DNA from: Streptomyces capillispiralis
Lineage (GTDB): Bacteria; Actinomycetota; Actinomycetes; Streptomycetales; Streptomycetaceae
NCBI RefSeq assembly: GCF_007829875.1
Contig: NZ_VIWV01000001.1
Coordinates: forward strand, 2,264,501 to 2,328,500
Length of the DNA stretch: 64,000 nucleotides
Direction: 5' to 3'
The position numbers and the translations under genes are program-made. Shown here one piece after another: positions 25,547 through 34,579 of this stretch; position 1 is the first letter of the stretch; each line of letters starts with the position of its first letter. A model generated the notes under the pieces. It had not been told where the DNA came from and searched no databases. It saw only the letters and a list, made by a program, of their open reading frames with translations.

Positions 25547-28390
25547 GTGACCGCACAAACGCCGCCTACGCCGCCTTTCCGCGATCCGGACCTGCCGTTC
25601 GCGAAGCGCATCGACGACCTTCTGTCGCGGCTCACCCTCGACGAGAAGATCGGATTTCTGCACCAGTTCGCGCCGGCCGTGGAGCGTCTGGGCGTCGCCG
25701 CCTTCCGCACCGGCCAGGAGGCCCTGCACGGCGTCGCCTGGATGGGCCCGGCGACGGTGTTCCCCCAGGCCGTCGGCCTCGGCGCGACCTGGAACCCGGA
25801 GCTGGTGCGCCGGGTGGGCGAGGCGGTGTCGCGGGAGGCCCGGGCGATGCGCGCCCGGGACGAGCGCGTCGGCCTCAACGTCTGGTCCCCGACCGTGAAC
25901 CTGCTGCGCCACCCGCTGTGGGGGCGCAACGAGGAGGGCTACTCGGAGGACCCCGGGCTCACCTCGGCGATCGCCACCGCCTACACCCGCGGTCTGCGCG
26001 GCGACCACCCCGTGTACTGGCGCACCGCGCCCGTCCTCAAGCACTGGCTGGCGCACAACAACGAGACGGACCGCGACACCTCCTCCAGCTCGGTCCGCCC
26101 GCGCGTGCTGCACGAGTACGACCTGCGCGCCTTCCGCGACACCGTCGAGGCGGGCGCCACGGCCGGGGTGATGCCGGCGTACAACCTGGTCAACGGCCGC
26201 CCGAACCACGTCTCGCCCCATCTGCGGGAGCAGTTGCGCACCTGGACCGAACAGGACCTGCTGGTCTGCTCGGACGCCGGCGCGCCGTCCAACCTGGTCG
26301 ACTCCGAGCACTACTTCGCCACGCACGAGGAGGCCACCGCGGCCGCCCTGCGCGCCGGTGTCGACAGCTTCACCGACCACGGCACGGACAGCTCGAAGAT
26401 CGTCGCCCGCGTCAGGGGGGCCTTCGAGCAGGGGCTGCTGACGGAGGCCGACATCGACACGGCCGTCCGCCGCCAGCTCTCGGTGCGCTTCCGGCTCGGC
26501 GAGTTCGACCCGGGCGCGGACCCGTACGCGGGGGAACGGGACTTCGACACCCCGGAGCACCGGGCGCTCGCGCAGGAGGCCGCCGAGCAGGCGGTCGTCC
26601 TGCTCAAGAACGACGACCTGCTGCCGCTCGCCCCGGGCACCCGCGTCGCGGTCGTCGGACTGCTCGCCGACGAGTGCAAGCTCGACTGGTACAGCGGCAG
26701 CCTCCTCCACCGCTCCACCCCGCTGGAGGGTCTCCGCGAGCGCTTCGGCGCCGAGCGCGTGGAGTTCGCGGAGGGTGTGGACCGCGTGCTGCTCAAGACC
26801 TCCGCCGGTACGTTCCTGCACGTGCCGCCCGCGCCCGACACCCCCGGGGCGGCACGCGGCACCGAGGGCGCCCTCGACCCGGCGCTGGTCGCGGGCCGCA
26901 CCGACCTGCCGCCGCTGACCGCCGGGGCGGCCGGCACCGAACTGGCCCTGGCCGACTGGGGCGAGGGCGTGCTCACCCTGCGGGCTCCCGACGGCCGCTA
27001 CCTCTCGGTCGCCGAGGACGGCTACGTCCGCGCCTCCGCCGACCAGCCGGGCGGCTGGATCGTGCAGGAGACGTTCCGGCTGGAACCGCACGGGGACGGT
27101 CACCTCCTCAGGCACGTGGGAACGGGACGCCATGTGCAGGTAGCCGCCGACGGCGTGAAGGTTGCCGAGGGGGATCCCGAGGTCTTCGAGCTGGTCGTCG
27201 CCGAGCGCGGGGAGGACGCGGTGACCCGCGCCGCGGGCCGGGCCGACGTGGTCGTGGTGGTCGCGGGCAACGACCCGCACATCAACGGGCGGGAGACCGA
27301 GGACCGTACAACGCTGCGGCTGCCCGCCCAGCAGGAGCTGCTGCTGCGCGCGGCCCGCGCCGCCAACCCGGACACGGTGCTGGTGCTGGTCTCCGCCTAT
27401 CCCTACGCGGTGGATCCGGCGGACCTGCCGGCGATGCTCTGGACCGCGCACGGCGGACAGGCCACGGGCACCGCCCTGGCCCGGGTGCTCGCCGGCGACG
27501 TCTCCCCCGCCGGGCGGCTGCCGCAGACCTGGTACGCCGACGACGCCGACCTGCCCGGCCTCCTCGACTACGACGTGATCGGCGGCCGCCAGACCTACCT
27601 GTACTTCGAGGGCACACCACTGTTCCCGTTCGGGCACGGCCGGTCCTACGCGTCCTTCTCCTACGGGGAGCTGACGGCCCGGGTCGCCGGCTCGGCGGTG
27701 CGCGTCGCCTTCACCGTCACCAACACCGGCGCGGTCACCGCGGACGAGGTGCCCCAGCTCTACGCCCGGGCCGTCGACCCCTCGGTCCCGCGTCCGCGCC
27801 GCGAGCTGCTGGCGCACCGGCGGGTGACGCTGGCGCCCGGGGAGAGCACCGGGCTGTCCTTCGAACTCCCGCTGTCCGCGTTCGCGTTCTGGGACGTCGC
27901 GGCCGGCCGGTGGCGCGTGGAGCCGGGACCGTACGAGCTGCTGGCGGGCGCCTCCAGCGAGGACGTACGGCTGCGGGTCACCGTCACGCTGGACGGTGAG
28001 CCCACCGTCCCGCGCCCCGTGCTGGAACGCGGCCTGGCCGCCGTCGACTTCGACGAGCAGAGCGGCACCGAGATCGTCGACCTGACCAGGGAGGCGGGTG
28101 ACGCGGTCACCGCCGTGGCCGGGAAGGACGGCGAACTCCTCTTCCGGCGCTGCGACTTCGGCGGCGGTGTGCGCGAGGTGAGCGTGGCGGTGTCCGGCGG
28201 GGGCGCGGTCGAGCTGTCCCTGGACGGCGGCCCGGCGTTCGCCCTGCTGTCGCCGCGGGAACCCACGCCCGGCCCGTACGACTACGTCACGCTCACCGCG
28301 CCCGTCACCGCCGCCGTGGCCGGCGTGCACGACGTGCGCCTGCGGCTGCGCGGCCCGCTGCGGGTCGCGCGGGCCGGCTTCTCCGGTTGA
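25547..28390 (+). CDS. GH3 beta-glucosidase/xylosidase with inserted trefoil-like domain and C-terminal CBM6-like domain
   Basis: A 947-residue family GH3 enzyme without a signal peptide. The TIM-barrel domain carries the probable nucleophile D243 in LLVCSDAGAP and the motifs GQEALHGVAW and MPAYNLVNGRPN. The second alpha/beta domain starts near QAVVLLKNDDLLPL (349) and is interrupted at about 412-552 by an insert with repeats such as LTLRAPDGRYLSVAED and LLRHVGTGRHVQVA, resembling a fascin/trefoil fold where other GH3 proteins have PA14. An FnIII-like domain follows, then about 120 residues ending DVRLRLRGPLRVARAGFSG, similar to CBM6. GTG at 25547 has GAGGGG upstream; an ATG at 25490 precedes the operator and is unlikely. 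Probable cytoplasmic trimming of xyloglucan oligosaccharides. Confidence 0.9.
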   Translation: MTAQTPPTPPFRDPDLPFAKRIDDLLSRLTLDEKIGFLHQFAPAVERLGVAAFRTGQEALHGVAWMGPATVFPQAVGLGATWNPELVRRVGEAVSREARAMRARDERVGLNVWSPTVNLLRHPLWGRNEEGYSEDPGLTSAIATAYTRGLRGDHPVYWRTAPVLKHWLAHNNETDRDTSSSSVRPRVLHEYDLRAFRDTVEAGATAGVMPAYNLVNGRPNHVSPHLREQLRTWTEQDLLVCSDAGAPSNLVDSEHYFATHEEATAAALRAGVDSFTDHGTDSSKIVARVRGAFEQGLLTEADIDTAVRRQLSVRFRLGEFDPGADPYAGERDFDTPEHRALAQEAAEQAVVLLKNDDLLPLAPGTRVAVVGLLADECKLDWYSGSLLHRSTPLEGLRERFGAERVEFAEGVDRVLLKTSAGTFLHVPPAPDTPGAARGTEGALDPALVAGRTDLPPLTAGAAGTELALADWGEGVLTLRAPDGRYLSVAEDGYVRASADQPGGWIVQETFRLEPHGDGHLLRHVGTGRHVQVAADGVKVAEGDPEVFELVVAERGEDAVTRAAGRADVVVVVAGNDPHINGRETEDRTTLRLPAQQELLLRAARAANPDTVLVLVSAYPYAVDPADLPAMLWTAHGGQATGTALARVLAGDVSPAGRLPQTWYADDADLPGLLDYDVIGGRQTYLYFEGTPLFPFGHGRSYASFSYGELTARVAGSAVRVAFTVTNTGAVTADEVPQLYARAVDPSVPRPRRELLAHRRVTLAPGESTGLSFELPLSAFAFWDVAAGRWRVEPGPYELLAGASSEDVRLRVTVTLDGEPTVPRPVLERGLAAVDFDEQSGTEIVDLTREAGDAVTAVAGKDGELLFRRCDFGGGVREVSVAVSGGGAVELSLDGGPAFALLSPREPTPGPYDYVTLTAPVTAAVAGVHDVRLRLRGPLRVARAGFSG

Positions 28391-28413
28391 GGGTCCGGAC
28401 GCGGCCGGCACGA

Positions 28414-28457
28414 GGAAGGGGCCCGGCACCGGAAGGCATCGGTGCCGGACCCCTTCC
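28414..28457. terminator. Strong terminator after the GH3 gene
   Basis: GGAAGGGG-C-CCGGCACCG pairs with CGGTGCCGG-A-CCCCTTCC around an 8-base loop: 17 pairs and one mismatch. It lies 23 bp after the GH3 stop and 31 bp beyond the converging aldehyde dehydrogenase stop, so it may serve both. Confidence 0.85.
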
Positions 28458-28487
28458 GGGAGCCTAGATGAAAACGGTTCCCATGAA

Positions 28488-29933
28488 CTAGAGGTCGAGG
28501 CCGGTGAGGACCATCACACGCTCGTAGGTGTAGTCCTCCATCGCGAACCGGACGCCCTCGCGGCCCACACCGGACTGCTTGGCACCGCCGTACGGCATCT
28601 GGTCGGCGCGGTACGAGGGCACGTCGCCGATGATCACGCCGCCGACCTCCAGGGCGCGGTGGGCCCGGAAGGCGGTCCGCAGGTCGTGCGTGAACACACC
28701 CGCCTGGAGGCCGTACTTGGAGTCGTTGACGGCGGCGAAGGCCGCGGCCTCGCCGTCCGCCTTCTGCACCGTCAGCACCGGCCCGAAGACCTCCTCGCGG
28801 GAGATCGTCGCATCGGCCGGTACGTCGGTGAGGACGGTCGGCGCGTAGGAGGCGCCGTCGCGCTTGCCGCCGGTGAGCAGGGTGGCACCGGCGTCGACGG
28901 CCTCCCGCACCCACGCCTCGACGCGCTGCGCGGCGGCCTCGCTGACCAGCGGGCCGACATCGGTGGCGTCGTCAGCGGGGTCGCCGGTGACCTGCGCCTC
29001 GACGGCGGCCACGATGCGCGGCAGCAGCCGGTCGTACACCGAGGCGTCGGCGATCACGCGCTGCACGGAGATGCAGGACTGGCCGCCCTGGTAGTTGGAG
29101 AAGGTCGCGATGCGCTGCGCGGCCCGGTCCAGGTCCTCGTCGCTCGCCCAGTCGGCGAGGACGACGGCCGCGCCGTTGCCGCCCAGTTCCAGGGTGCAGT
29201 GCTTGCGCGGCACCGAGTCCATGATCGCGTAGCCGACCTGCTCGGAGCCGGTGAAGGAGATCACCGGCAGCCGCTCGTCCTGGACGAGCGCGGGCATGCG
29301 GTCGTTGGGGACCGGCAGGACGCTCCAGGCGCCGGCGGGCAGCTCGGTCTCGGCGAGCAGTTCACCGAGGAGCAGCCCGGACAGCGGGGTGGCCGGCGCC
29401 GGCTTCAGGATGATCGGGACACCGGCGGCGATCGCGGGGGCGATCTTGTGCGCGCACAGGTTCAGCGGGAAGTTGAACGGCGCGATGCCGAGCACGACGC
29501 CCTTCGGAAAGCGGCGGGTGACGGCGAGCCGGCCCTGGCCGCCCGCGTCGGTGTCGAGCCGCTGCGCCTCGCCGCCGTTGAAGCGGCGGGCCTCCTCGGA
29601 CGCGAAGCGGAACACGGAGACGGCGCGGCCGACCTCGCCGCGGGCCCACTTCACCGGCTTGCCGTTCTCGGCGGAGATCAGCCGGGCGATCTCCTCGGTG
29701 CGCTCGGCGAGCCGCCGGCCGACGTGGTCCAGCGCGGCGGCGCGGACGTGGGCGGGGGTGGCGGCGAACTCGTCGCGGACGGCGTGCGCGGCGGAGACGG
29801 CCTCTTCGATCTGGGCGTCGGTCGGGACGCTCACGGTGCCGACGACCCGGCCGTCCCAGGGGGAGGTGACGTCGAAGGCGGCCTCGCCGGTGGCCTGGCG
29901 GCCGGCGAGCCAGAAGGCGTGGGTGGAAGTCAT
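28488..29933 (-). CDS. Aldehyde dehydrogenase (amine/GABA catabolism context)
   Basis: A 481-residue NAD(P)-dependent aldehyde dehydrogenase. Catalytic Cys is in YQGGQSCISVQRV, the general-base Glu in CTLELGGNGAAVV, and the cofactor region is APFNFPLNLCAHKIAPAIAAG. C-terminal PYGGAKQSGVGREGVRFAMEDYTYERVMVL is characteristic of the subgroup close to succinate-semialdehyde and lactaldehyde dehydrogenases. Nearby gabT makes succinic semialdehyde, which this enzyme could oxidise; the exact substrate is inference. It is downstream of the PucR regulator on the same strand with a 197-bp gap in which I see nothing notable. Start ATG at 29933. Confidence 0.9.
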   Translation of the reverse strand: MTSTHAFWLAGRQATGEAAFDVTSPWDGRVVGTVSVPTDAQIEEAVSAAHAVRDEFAATPAHVRAAALDHVGRRLAERTEEIARLISAENGKPVKWARGEVGRAVSVFRFASEEARRFNGGEAQRLDTDAGGQGRLAVTRRFPKGVVLGIAPFNFPLNLCAHKIAPAIAAGVPIILKPAPATPLSGLLLGELLAETELPAGAWSVLPVPNDRMPALVQDERLPVISFTGSEQVGYAIMDSVPRKHCTLELGGNGAAVVLADWASDEDLDRAAQRIATFSNYQGGQSCISVQRVIADASVYDRLLPRIVAAVEAQVTGDPADDATDVGPLVSEAAAQRVEAWVREAVDAGATLLTGGKRDGASYAPTVLTDVPADATISREEVFGPVLTVQKADGEAAAFAAVNDSKYGLQAGVFTHDLRTAFRAHRALEVGGVIIGDVPSYRADQMPYGGAKQSGVGREGVRFAMEDYTYERVMVLTGLDL

Positions 29934-30130
29934 GTGGAGTCCCGGCCCTTCCGCGTTGGGGTGGGTGTACGTGGGGTGCTGGGGTCCACGGTAGGGCGGG
30001 GCGGCGCCGGTGGAGTTTGGCCGAGTCGTAGTGGTGGGGTGGGCCGGTTCGACGGATTGGCGGGGTGGGGGCGGGGCTCTCGCCGACGCCGCCGCCCCTT
30101 GGTCCCTGTCGGCCCCGGACGGGCCGGGTG

Positions 30131-31690
30131 TCACTCCGGTGAGGTCGCCTTCAGGGCCAGCCACAGCTCCATGCGGACGTCCGGGTCGTCCAGGGAGCGG
30201 CCGAGGATCTCCTCGACCCGGCGCATGCGGTAGCGCAGGGTGTGGCGGTGGACGCCGAGGTCGGCCGCCGCGGCGTCCCACTGGCCGTGGCGGGAGAGCC
30301 AGGCCCGCAGGGAGGCCACGAGGTCGCCGCGGCCGGTCGCGTCGTGATCGTGCAGGGCGCGCAGCAGCCCGTCGGCGAACGCCCGCACCGCGTCGTCGGC
30401 GAGCAGCGGCAGGACGGAGCCGGCGGCCATCCGCTCGTGCTCCACCAGCACCCGCCCGCGCCGCCGGGCCACCGACAGGGCCTGCTCGGCCTGCTTGTAG
30501 GCGGCGGACGCGGCGATCGGACCGGCCGGGGCGGACAGCCCGACGACCAGGTCGTCCTCGTCGGACTTGCGGACCGCCTCCCGCGCGGCGGCGTGGTCGC
30601 GGCACGCGGCCAGGACGGCACCTCCGTCGGCGGCCAGGACGACCAGGCGGTCCTCCCCCTCCGGCACGGCCAGGACGGCCTCGCCGGAGCGGGCGGCGGC
30701 GGACTCCGCGACCTCGGCGAGGGCCGCGAGAGCGTCCCCGTGCGCCTCGTCCCCGACGGCGACGATGATCCGGAAGGGCGCGTCGAGGAGGTCCCCGTAC
30801 AGGTCCCCGGCCACCGCGCGGGCGTGGTCCGGCTCCCCGGCGAGCAGCATGGCCAGCACGGCGGCGCCGATGCGCTGCTCGGCCGCGTGCAGCGAGCGGG
30901 AGCGTTCCGTGGTCAGGGTGAGCAGGGCGACGGCGGAGTGGACGGCGTACCGCTCGGCGGTGCCGAGGGTGGCCGCCGTGCCGACGGCGAGCGCCCCGCG
31001 GGGGCGCCGGCCGGTGCCCAGCGAGTGCAGTTCGACCCGGTCCTCGTTCTCCGGTCCGGCCACGACCGAGGAGGCGGGCGCGGGCCGGTCCCGCAGCCGG
31101 GTCACGTCCGGGGTGAGCCGCGCGGCGCGCCGGACCGCCCACTCCGGTGCCGTGGCGACGACGGCGCCCGAGGCGTCGTAGAGCGCGGCCCACCCGTCGA
31201 CCTGGGCGGCGAGCGCGGTCAGCAGTCCCTCCGGGCCGTCGCTGAGCGCCTGCCGGGTGAGTTCCCGCTGCGCGGCGAAGCCCGCGGTCACCGCCCGGTA
31301 CTGGTCGGCGGCGATGGCCGCGGACACGGCCTTGCTGATGGCGAGGAACGGGGTGCGGCGCGGCACCTCCAGCAGGGGCAGCCCCTCCTCGCGGGCGGCG
31401 TCGACGAGGGCGTCGGGGATGTCGTCGTAGTGGACGCCGACGGCGAACCCGAGGCCAACGACTCCGGCGCCCGCCAGCCGCTTCACATAGCGGCGCATCG
31501 CCTCCCGGTCCTCCGCGTCGAGCTTGAGCGCGGTGATCAGCAGCAGTTCCCCGCCCTCCATGTAGGGCACGGGGTCGGCCAGCTCACTGGCGTGCGCCCA
31601 GCGGACGGGCACGTCGAGGCGGTCCTCGCCCGCGCGCACGGTCAGCTTGAGCGCGGAGTGGTGGACGAGCGAGGCGAGCGTCGGGGGCAT
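30131..31690 (-). CDS. PucR-family transcriptional regulator
   Basis: A 519-residue cytoplasmic regulator. The N-terminal PucR domain starts with LASLVHHSALKLTVRAGEDRLDVPVRWAHASEL; a central GGDEF-like region (about 290-400) follows, and the C-terminal PucR-type helix-turn-helix reads WLSRHGQWDAAAADLGVHRHTLRYRMRRVEEILGR (about 470-505). PucR proteins control purine, amino-acid or GABA genes. Its position between an aldehyde dehydrogenase and, further on, gabT suggests control of GABA use. The 211 bp upstream of it contain three copies of the 3' end of the next gene. Confidence 0.93.
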   Translation of the reverse strand: MPPTLASLVHHSALKLTVRAGEDRLDVPVRWAHASELADPVPYMEGGELLLITALKLDAEDREAMRRYVKRLAGAGVVGLGFAVGVHYDDIPDALVDAAREEGLPLLEVPRRTPFLAISKAVSAAIAADQYRAVTAGFAAQRELTRQALSDGPEGLLTALAAQVDGWAALYDASGAVVATAPEWAVRRAARLTPDVTRLRDRPAPASSVVAGPENEDRVELHSLGTGRRPRGALAVGTAATLGTAERYAVHSAVALLTLTTERSRSLHAAEQRIGAAVLAMLLAGEPDHARAVAGDLYGDLLDAPFRIIVAVGDEAHGDALAALAEVAESAAARSGEAVLAVPEGEDRLVVLAADGGAVLAACRDHAAAREAVRKSDEDDLVVGLSAPAGPIAASAAYKQAEQALSVARRRGRVLVEHERMAAGSVLPLLADDAVRAFADGLLRALHDHDATGRGDLVASLRAWLSRHGQWDAAAADLGVHRHTLRYRMRRVEEILGRSLDDPDVRMELWLALKATSPE

Positions 31691-31861
31691 CGGACCTTCA
31701 GGTCGGTGAGCGTCGGGAGGGGGGGTGGGCGTTCCGCGATCATGGTGATCTTTTGGCCGCCGCGTATGAACGACCCGTGTCGATTCTGCCTCACCGTACG
31801 GTCACCGCGTCACCGTATGTCCGCGATGCCCGGCCCACCCCCGTCCCGCGGACCCACCCCT

Positions 31862-31921
31862 CAGTCCCGCAGGTCCGCCGCCCAGTCCCGCAGGTCGCCG
31901 CTCAGTCCCGCAGGTCCACCA
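31862..31921. repeat. Three tandem copies of the 3' end of the ATPase gene
   Basis: CAGTCCCGCAGGTC recurs at 31862, 31883 and 31903 (periods 21 and 20 bp). On the minus strand each unit encodes the last residues DLRD; the stop codon used is in the copy nearest the gene, and the others lie downstream of it. Confidence 0.8.
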
Positions 31922-34316
31922 GCAGCGGCGGCGCGTGCTCGCCCTCGACCGTCGTCAGGGACAGCACCGCGTGCCCCGGCGGCACCTCGTGCGCCAGTTG
32001 CGACGCCGACCACCGCTCCCGCTCGACCTGCCGCACGGTGACCGCGTCCGTGGTGACCGCCTTGCCCGTCAGCCGCCTGCGCAGCGCGTGGATGGCCCGG
32101 GTCATCGGCTGGTCGGCGAAGACCGTGTGTTTGGCGACCTCCGTCGTCTCCACCCACTCGGTGCCCCAGGTTTGCGCGAACCGGCTGCCGTCCCAGGTCG
32201 TGACGCCGCTGAACGCCATCCGGCAGCCCACCGCCCCGTAGAGCGGGCCGTGCAGCGCCTCGGGGACGTCGCCGATGGTGCGCAGGGAGAGCAGCACGCC
32301 CGCGTTCTGCGAGCGCAGCCGCTGGACGCGGCGCACCGACTCGGCGGTGACCGTGCCCGTCGCGTCGTCCAGGACCAGACAGGCGAAGTGCGCGCGCCGG
32401 CCCTCCCGGACGACGGCGTGGAACTGTGCGAGGACCAGCCGGGTGATCAGCCGGCCGGCCTCCTCGTGGCCGCGCTCGGGCAGGTCGATCCGCACCCGCA
32501 GGGGGTGGTGGGCGATCGCTCGCAGGGAGAACGGCCGGCCGGGACCGCCCCCGCCGAAGAAGTCCGCGAACACCGGCCGGTTCAGCAGGGCCAGGCGGTC
32601 GGCCAGGGGCCGGCCCGCGTCGCCCGGGGTGCCGGTCTGCCGCAGGCGCGCGTCCAGTTCGCGCCGCATGATTTCGTTGCCGCCCGCGGCGAGCGCCTCC
32701 CGCAGCGCGGTCAGCGCCCGCTCCTCGCCCTCCAGCAGCTCCCGCAGCTCCGGCAGGGTGGGGAAGCGGCCGTGCACCGCGCGGAAGGGGCCGAGCAGCT
32801 GCGCCAGCGCGGTGGCGGCGCTCTGTGTGCCGACCGTGTCGAGGTCGCCCACCAGGGCTTCGGCGAGGACGGCGGCCGCCTCGTCCGGATCGTCGGACTC
32901 GGCGTACGGGTCGAGGTCGTGCACCGAGGACGGATCACCAATGCGCACGATCACGTCGAAGGCGTCGTCCGCGCCGAGCGGGCTGCCGGGGGCGGAGACG
33001 GCGACGACGGCACAGTGCCCGGTGAGGGCCCGCAGCGCGAGCGCCTCGGTCACCGGCTCGACGAGGGTGCGGGTCTTGCCGGACCCGGAGGGGCCGATGG
33101 CGAGCAGCGAGGTGCCGAGCACGTCCGGGCCGAGGGCCGCCCCGGCGTCGTGGTACGGCTGCGGGGCGCGCTCGGCCGCCACCCAGCGGCCGATGCGCAC
33201 CTGTCCGGCGAGGAGGTCGTGGCGGGCGGTCCGGCGCGGCAGGTCCCGGGCGCCGGAGGGGTGCGTCCAGGCCGCGCCGCCCTGGCTGAGCACGGTGTCG
33301 CGGAAGGCGGCCAGCGCGGCACCGCGCCGGGCGACGGCGAAGGCGCGCTCGACGCGGACGCAGTCGACGTCGTTCACCCGGCCGCCGCGGACCTCGGCGG
33401 TGAGCAGCTCGGCGGCCTCGTGCTGGCCGGCGTCGCGCAGGGCGGGCCACTGGGAGCGGGGGCGGTCGGGCACGACGGCCGTGCTCGGGGCGGTGCTCGC
33501 GCGGCGCGGGCCGAACAGCTCCCGCGCGTACGGCACCCAGCCGCCGAGGCGGGCGAACGGCCACACCACGAGCAGCGTGATGGCCGTGTACAGCGCGTTC
33601 GTGAAGAGGGGGGAGGCCATCGGCTCGTAGCTGTCCGCGAGCAGCACGGTCAGGGAGAGCAGCGGGTCGACGACCGGCACCGCCGGCCATCCGGCGCCCG
33701 GGAAGGCCTCGGGGAACACGAGGGCGAGGGTGACGAGGGCGAGGCCGGCGGCGGCCAGTGCCTGCACCGGCCGGGGCATGCGGTTCATGTAGTGGCGGAC
33801 GATGGCGCGCCAGCTGCCCAGCACGCCGACCGCGACGACTAGTGCGGCGAAGAAGACGCCGTCGGCGAGCAGCAGGGCGTGCTGTCCGGGGCGCCCCACC
33901 TCCCAGCCGTCCACCGGCCTGGGCACCAGCGAGAGCTGGAACCACCAGTCGCTCGGCGTGAACAGCCGGATGAGGGACATCTTGTACGGGAAGACGCCGC
34001 TCCTCCAGAGCGACCACGCCCCGAGCGCCAGGAGCAGCGGGATCAGCATGCCGGCGACCGTCACCGGGGCGAGGCGCTCCGGGATCTCCTTGGGGCGGTG
34101 GCCGTACCGCCAGATCCCGGGGCGGGCGTCCGGCCGCTCGGCGTCGAGCCAGGCGGCGACGTCGGACGGGGAGCCGGGGGCCCGTTGCGGCACCGGTGGT
34201 ACTCCCGGGGCCCTGCTCGGCCGCGGCGGCACCGCCGGCACCTCCGGTGGTCCCGCCGGGCGCGGCACCGGGTTCGCCCGCGTGCCCCGCGCGTCCTGGG
34301 TCCCGTCGCTGTCCAT
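31902..34316 (-). CDS. Membrane ATPase resembling type IV coupling proteins, function unknown
   Basis: An 804-residue protein: a proline-rich N-terminus, four predicted membrane segments (about residues 88-102, 148-167, 186-202 and 238-255), then a large cytoplasmic P-loop domain. Walker A is GPSGSGKT (408-415), and Walker B is ACLVLDDATG. The RRVQRLRSQNAGVLLSLRTIGDVP segment has the layout of sensor regions in TraD/TraG/FtsK-like motor ATPases. Conserved Streptomyces proteins of this sort are annotated only as ATP/GTP-binding membrane proteins; no relaxase or secretion genes are nearby. The ATG at 34316 has AGGGGG upstream and was preferred to one 36 bp earlier without such a site. It is divergent from gabT. 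Confidence 0.75.
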   Translation of the reverse strand: MDSDGTQDARGTRANPVPRPAGPPEVPAVPPRPSRAPGVPPVPQRAPGSPSDVAAWLDAERPDARPGIWRYGHRPKEIPERLAPVTVAGMLIPLLLALGAWSLWRSGVFPYKMSLIRLFTPSDWWFQLSLVPRPVDGWEVGRPGQHALLLADGVFFAALVVAVGVLGSWRAIVRHYMNRMPRPVQALAAAGLALVTLALVFPEAFPGAGWPAVPVVDPLLSLTVLLADSYEPMASPLFTNALYTAITLLVVWPFARLGGWVPYARELFGPRRASTAPSTAVVPDRPRSQWPALRDAGQHEAAELLTAEVRGGRVNDVDCVRVERAFAVARRGAALAAFRDTVLSQGGAAWTHPSGARDLPRRTARHDLLAGQVRIGRWVAAERAPQPYHDAGAALGPDVLGTSLLAIGPSGSGKTRTLVEPVTEALALRALTGHCAVVAVSAPGSPLGADDAFDVIVRIGDPSSVHDLDPYAESDDPDEAAAVLAEALVGDLDTVGTQSAATALAQLLGPFRAVHGRFPTLPELRELLEGEERALTALREALAAGGNEIMRRELDARLRQTGTPGDAGRPLADRLALLNRPVFADFFGGGGPGRPFSLRAIAHHPLRVRIDLPERGHEEAGRLITRLVLAQFHAVVREGRRAHFACLVLDDATGTVTAESVRRVQRLRSQNAGVLLSLRTIGDVPEALHGPLYGAVGCRMAFSGVTTWDGSRFAQTWGTEWVETTEVAKHTVFADQPMTRAIHALRRRLTGKAVTTDAVTVRQVERERWSASQLAHEVPPGHAVLSLTTVEGEHAPPLLVDLRD

Positions 34317-34579
34317 CGCCCTTGCCCCCTGAGCAGCCGCTCCATCCGCCATCAGCGAGTCAATCTAACGCCCCGGCAGGCGGAGTCCACCGCTTACGCG
34401 GCCGGGACGGGCCACCGCGCGGTTGGCGCCCCGGCGTCGAGGCGTCACCGCCGCTATGTCCATCACGGACAACCGGGGCCCCCGGACAACGCCCACATGG
34501 AGCATGCCCAGCCTCCGCTCGCCGCCCTAGCCTGCGAGAAAAGAACGCACGTGTCCGAAACACCCCCCAGGAGCCCCGC

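Noticed and set aside
28414..28457. Small RNA gene
   Set aside because: The hairpin position 23 bp after a stop and between convergent genes is fully explained as a terminator.
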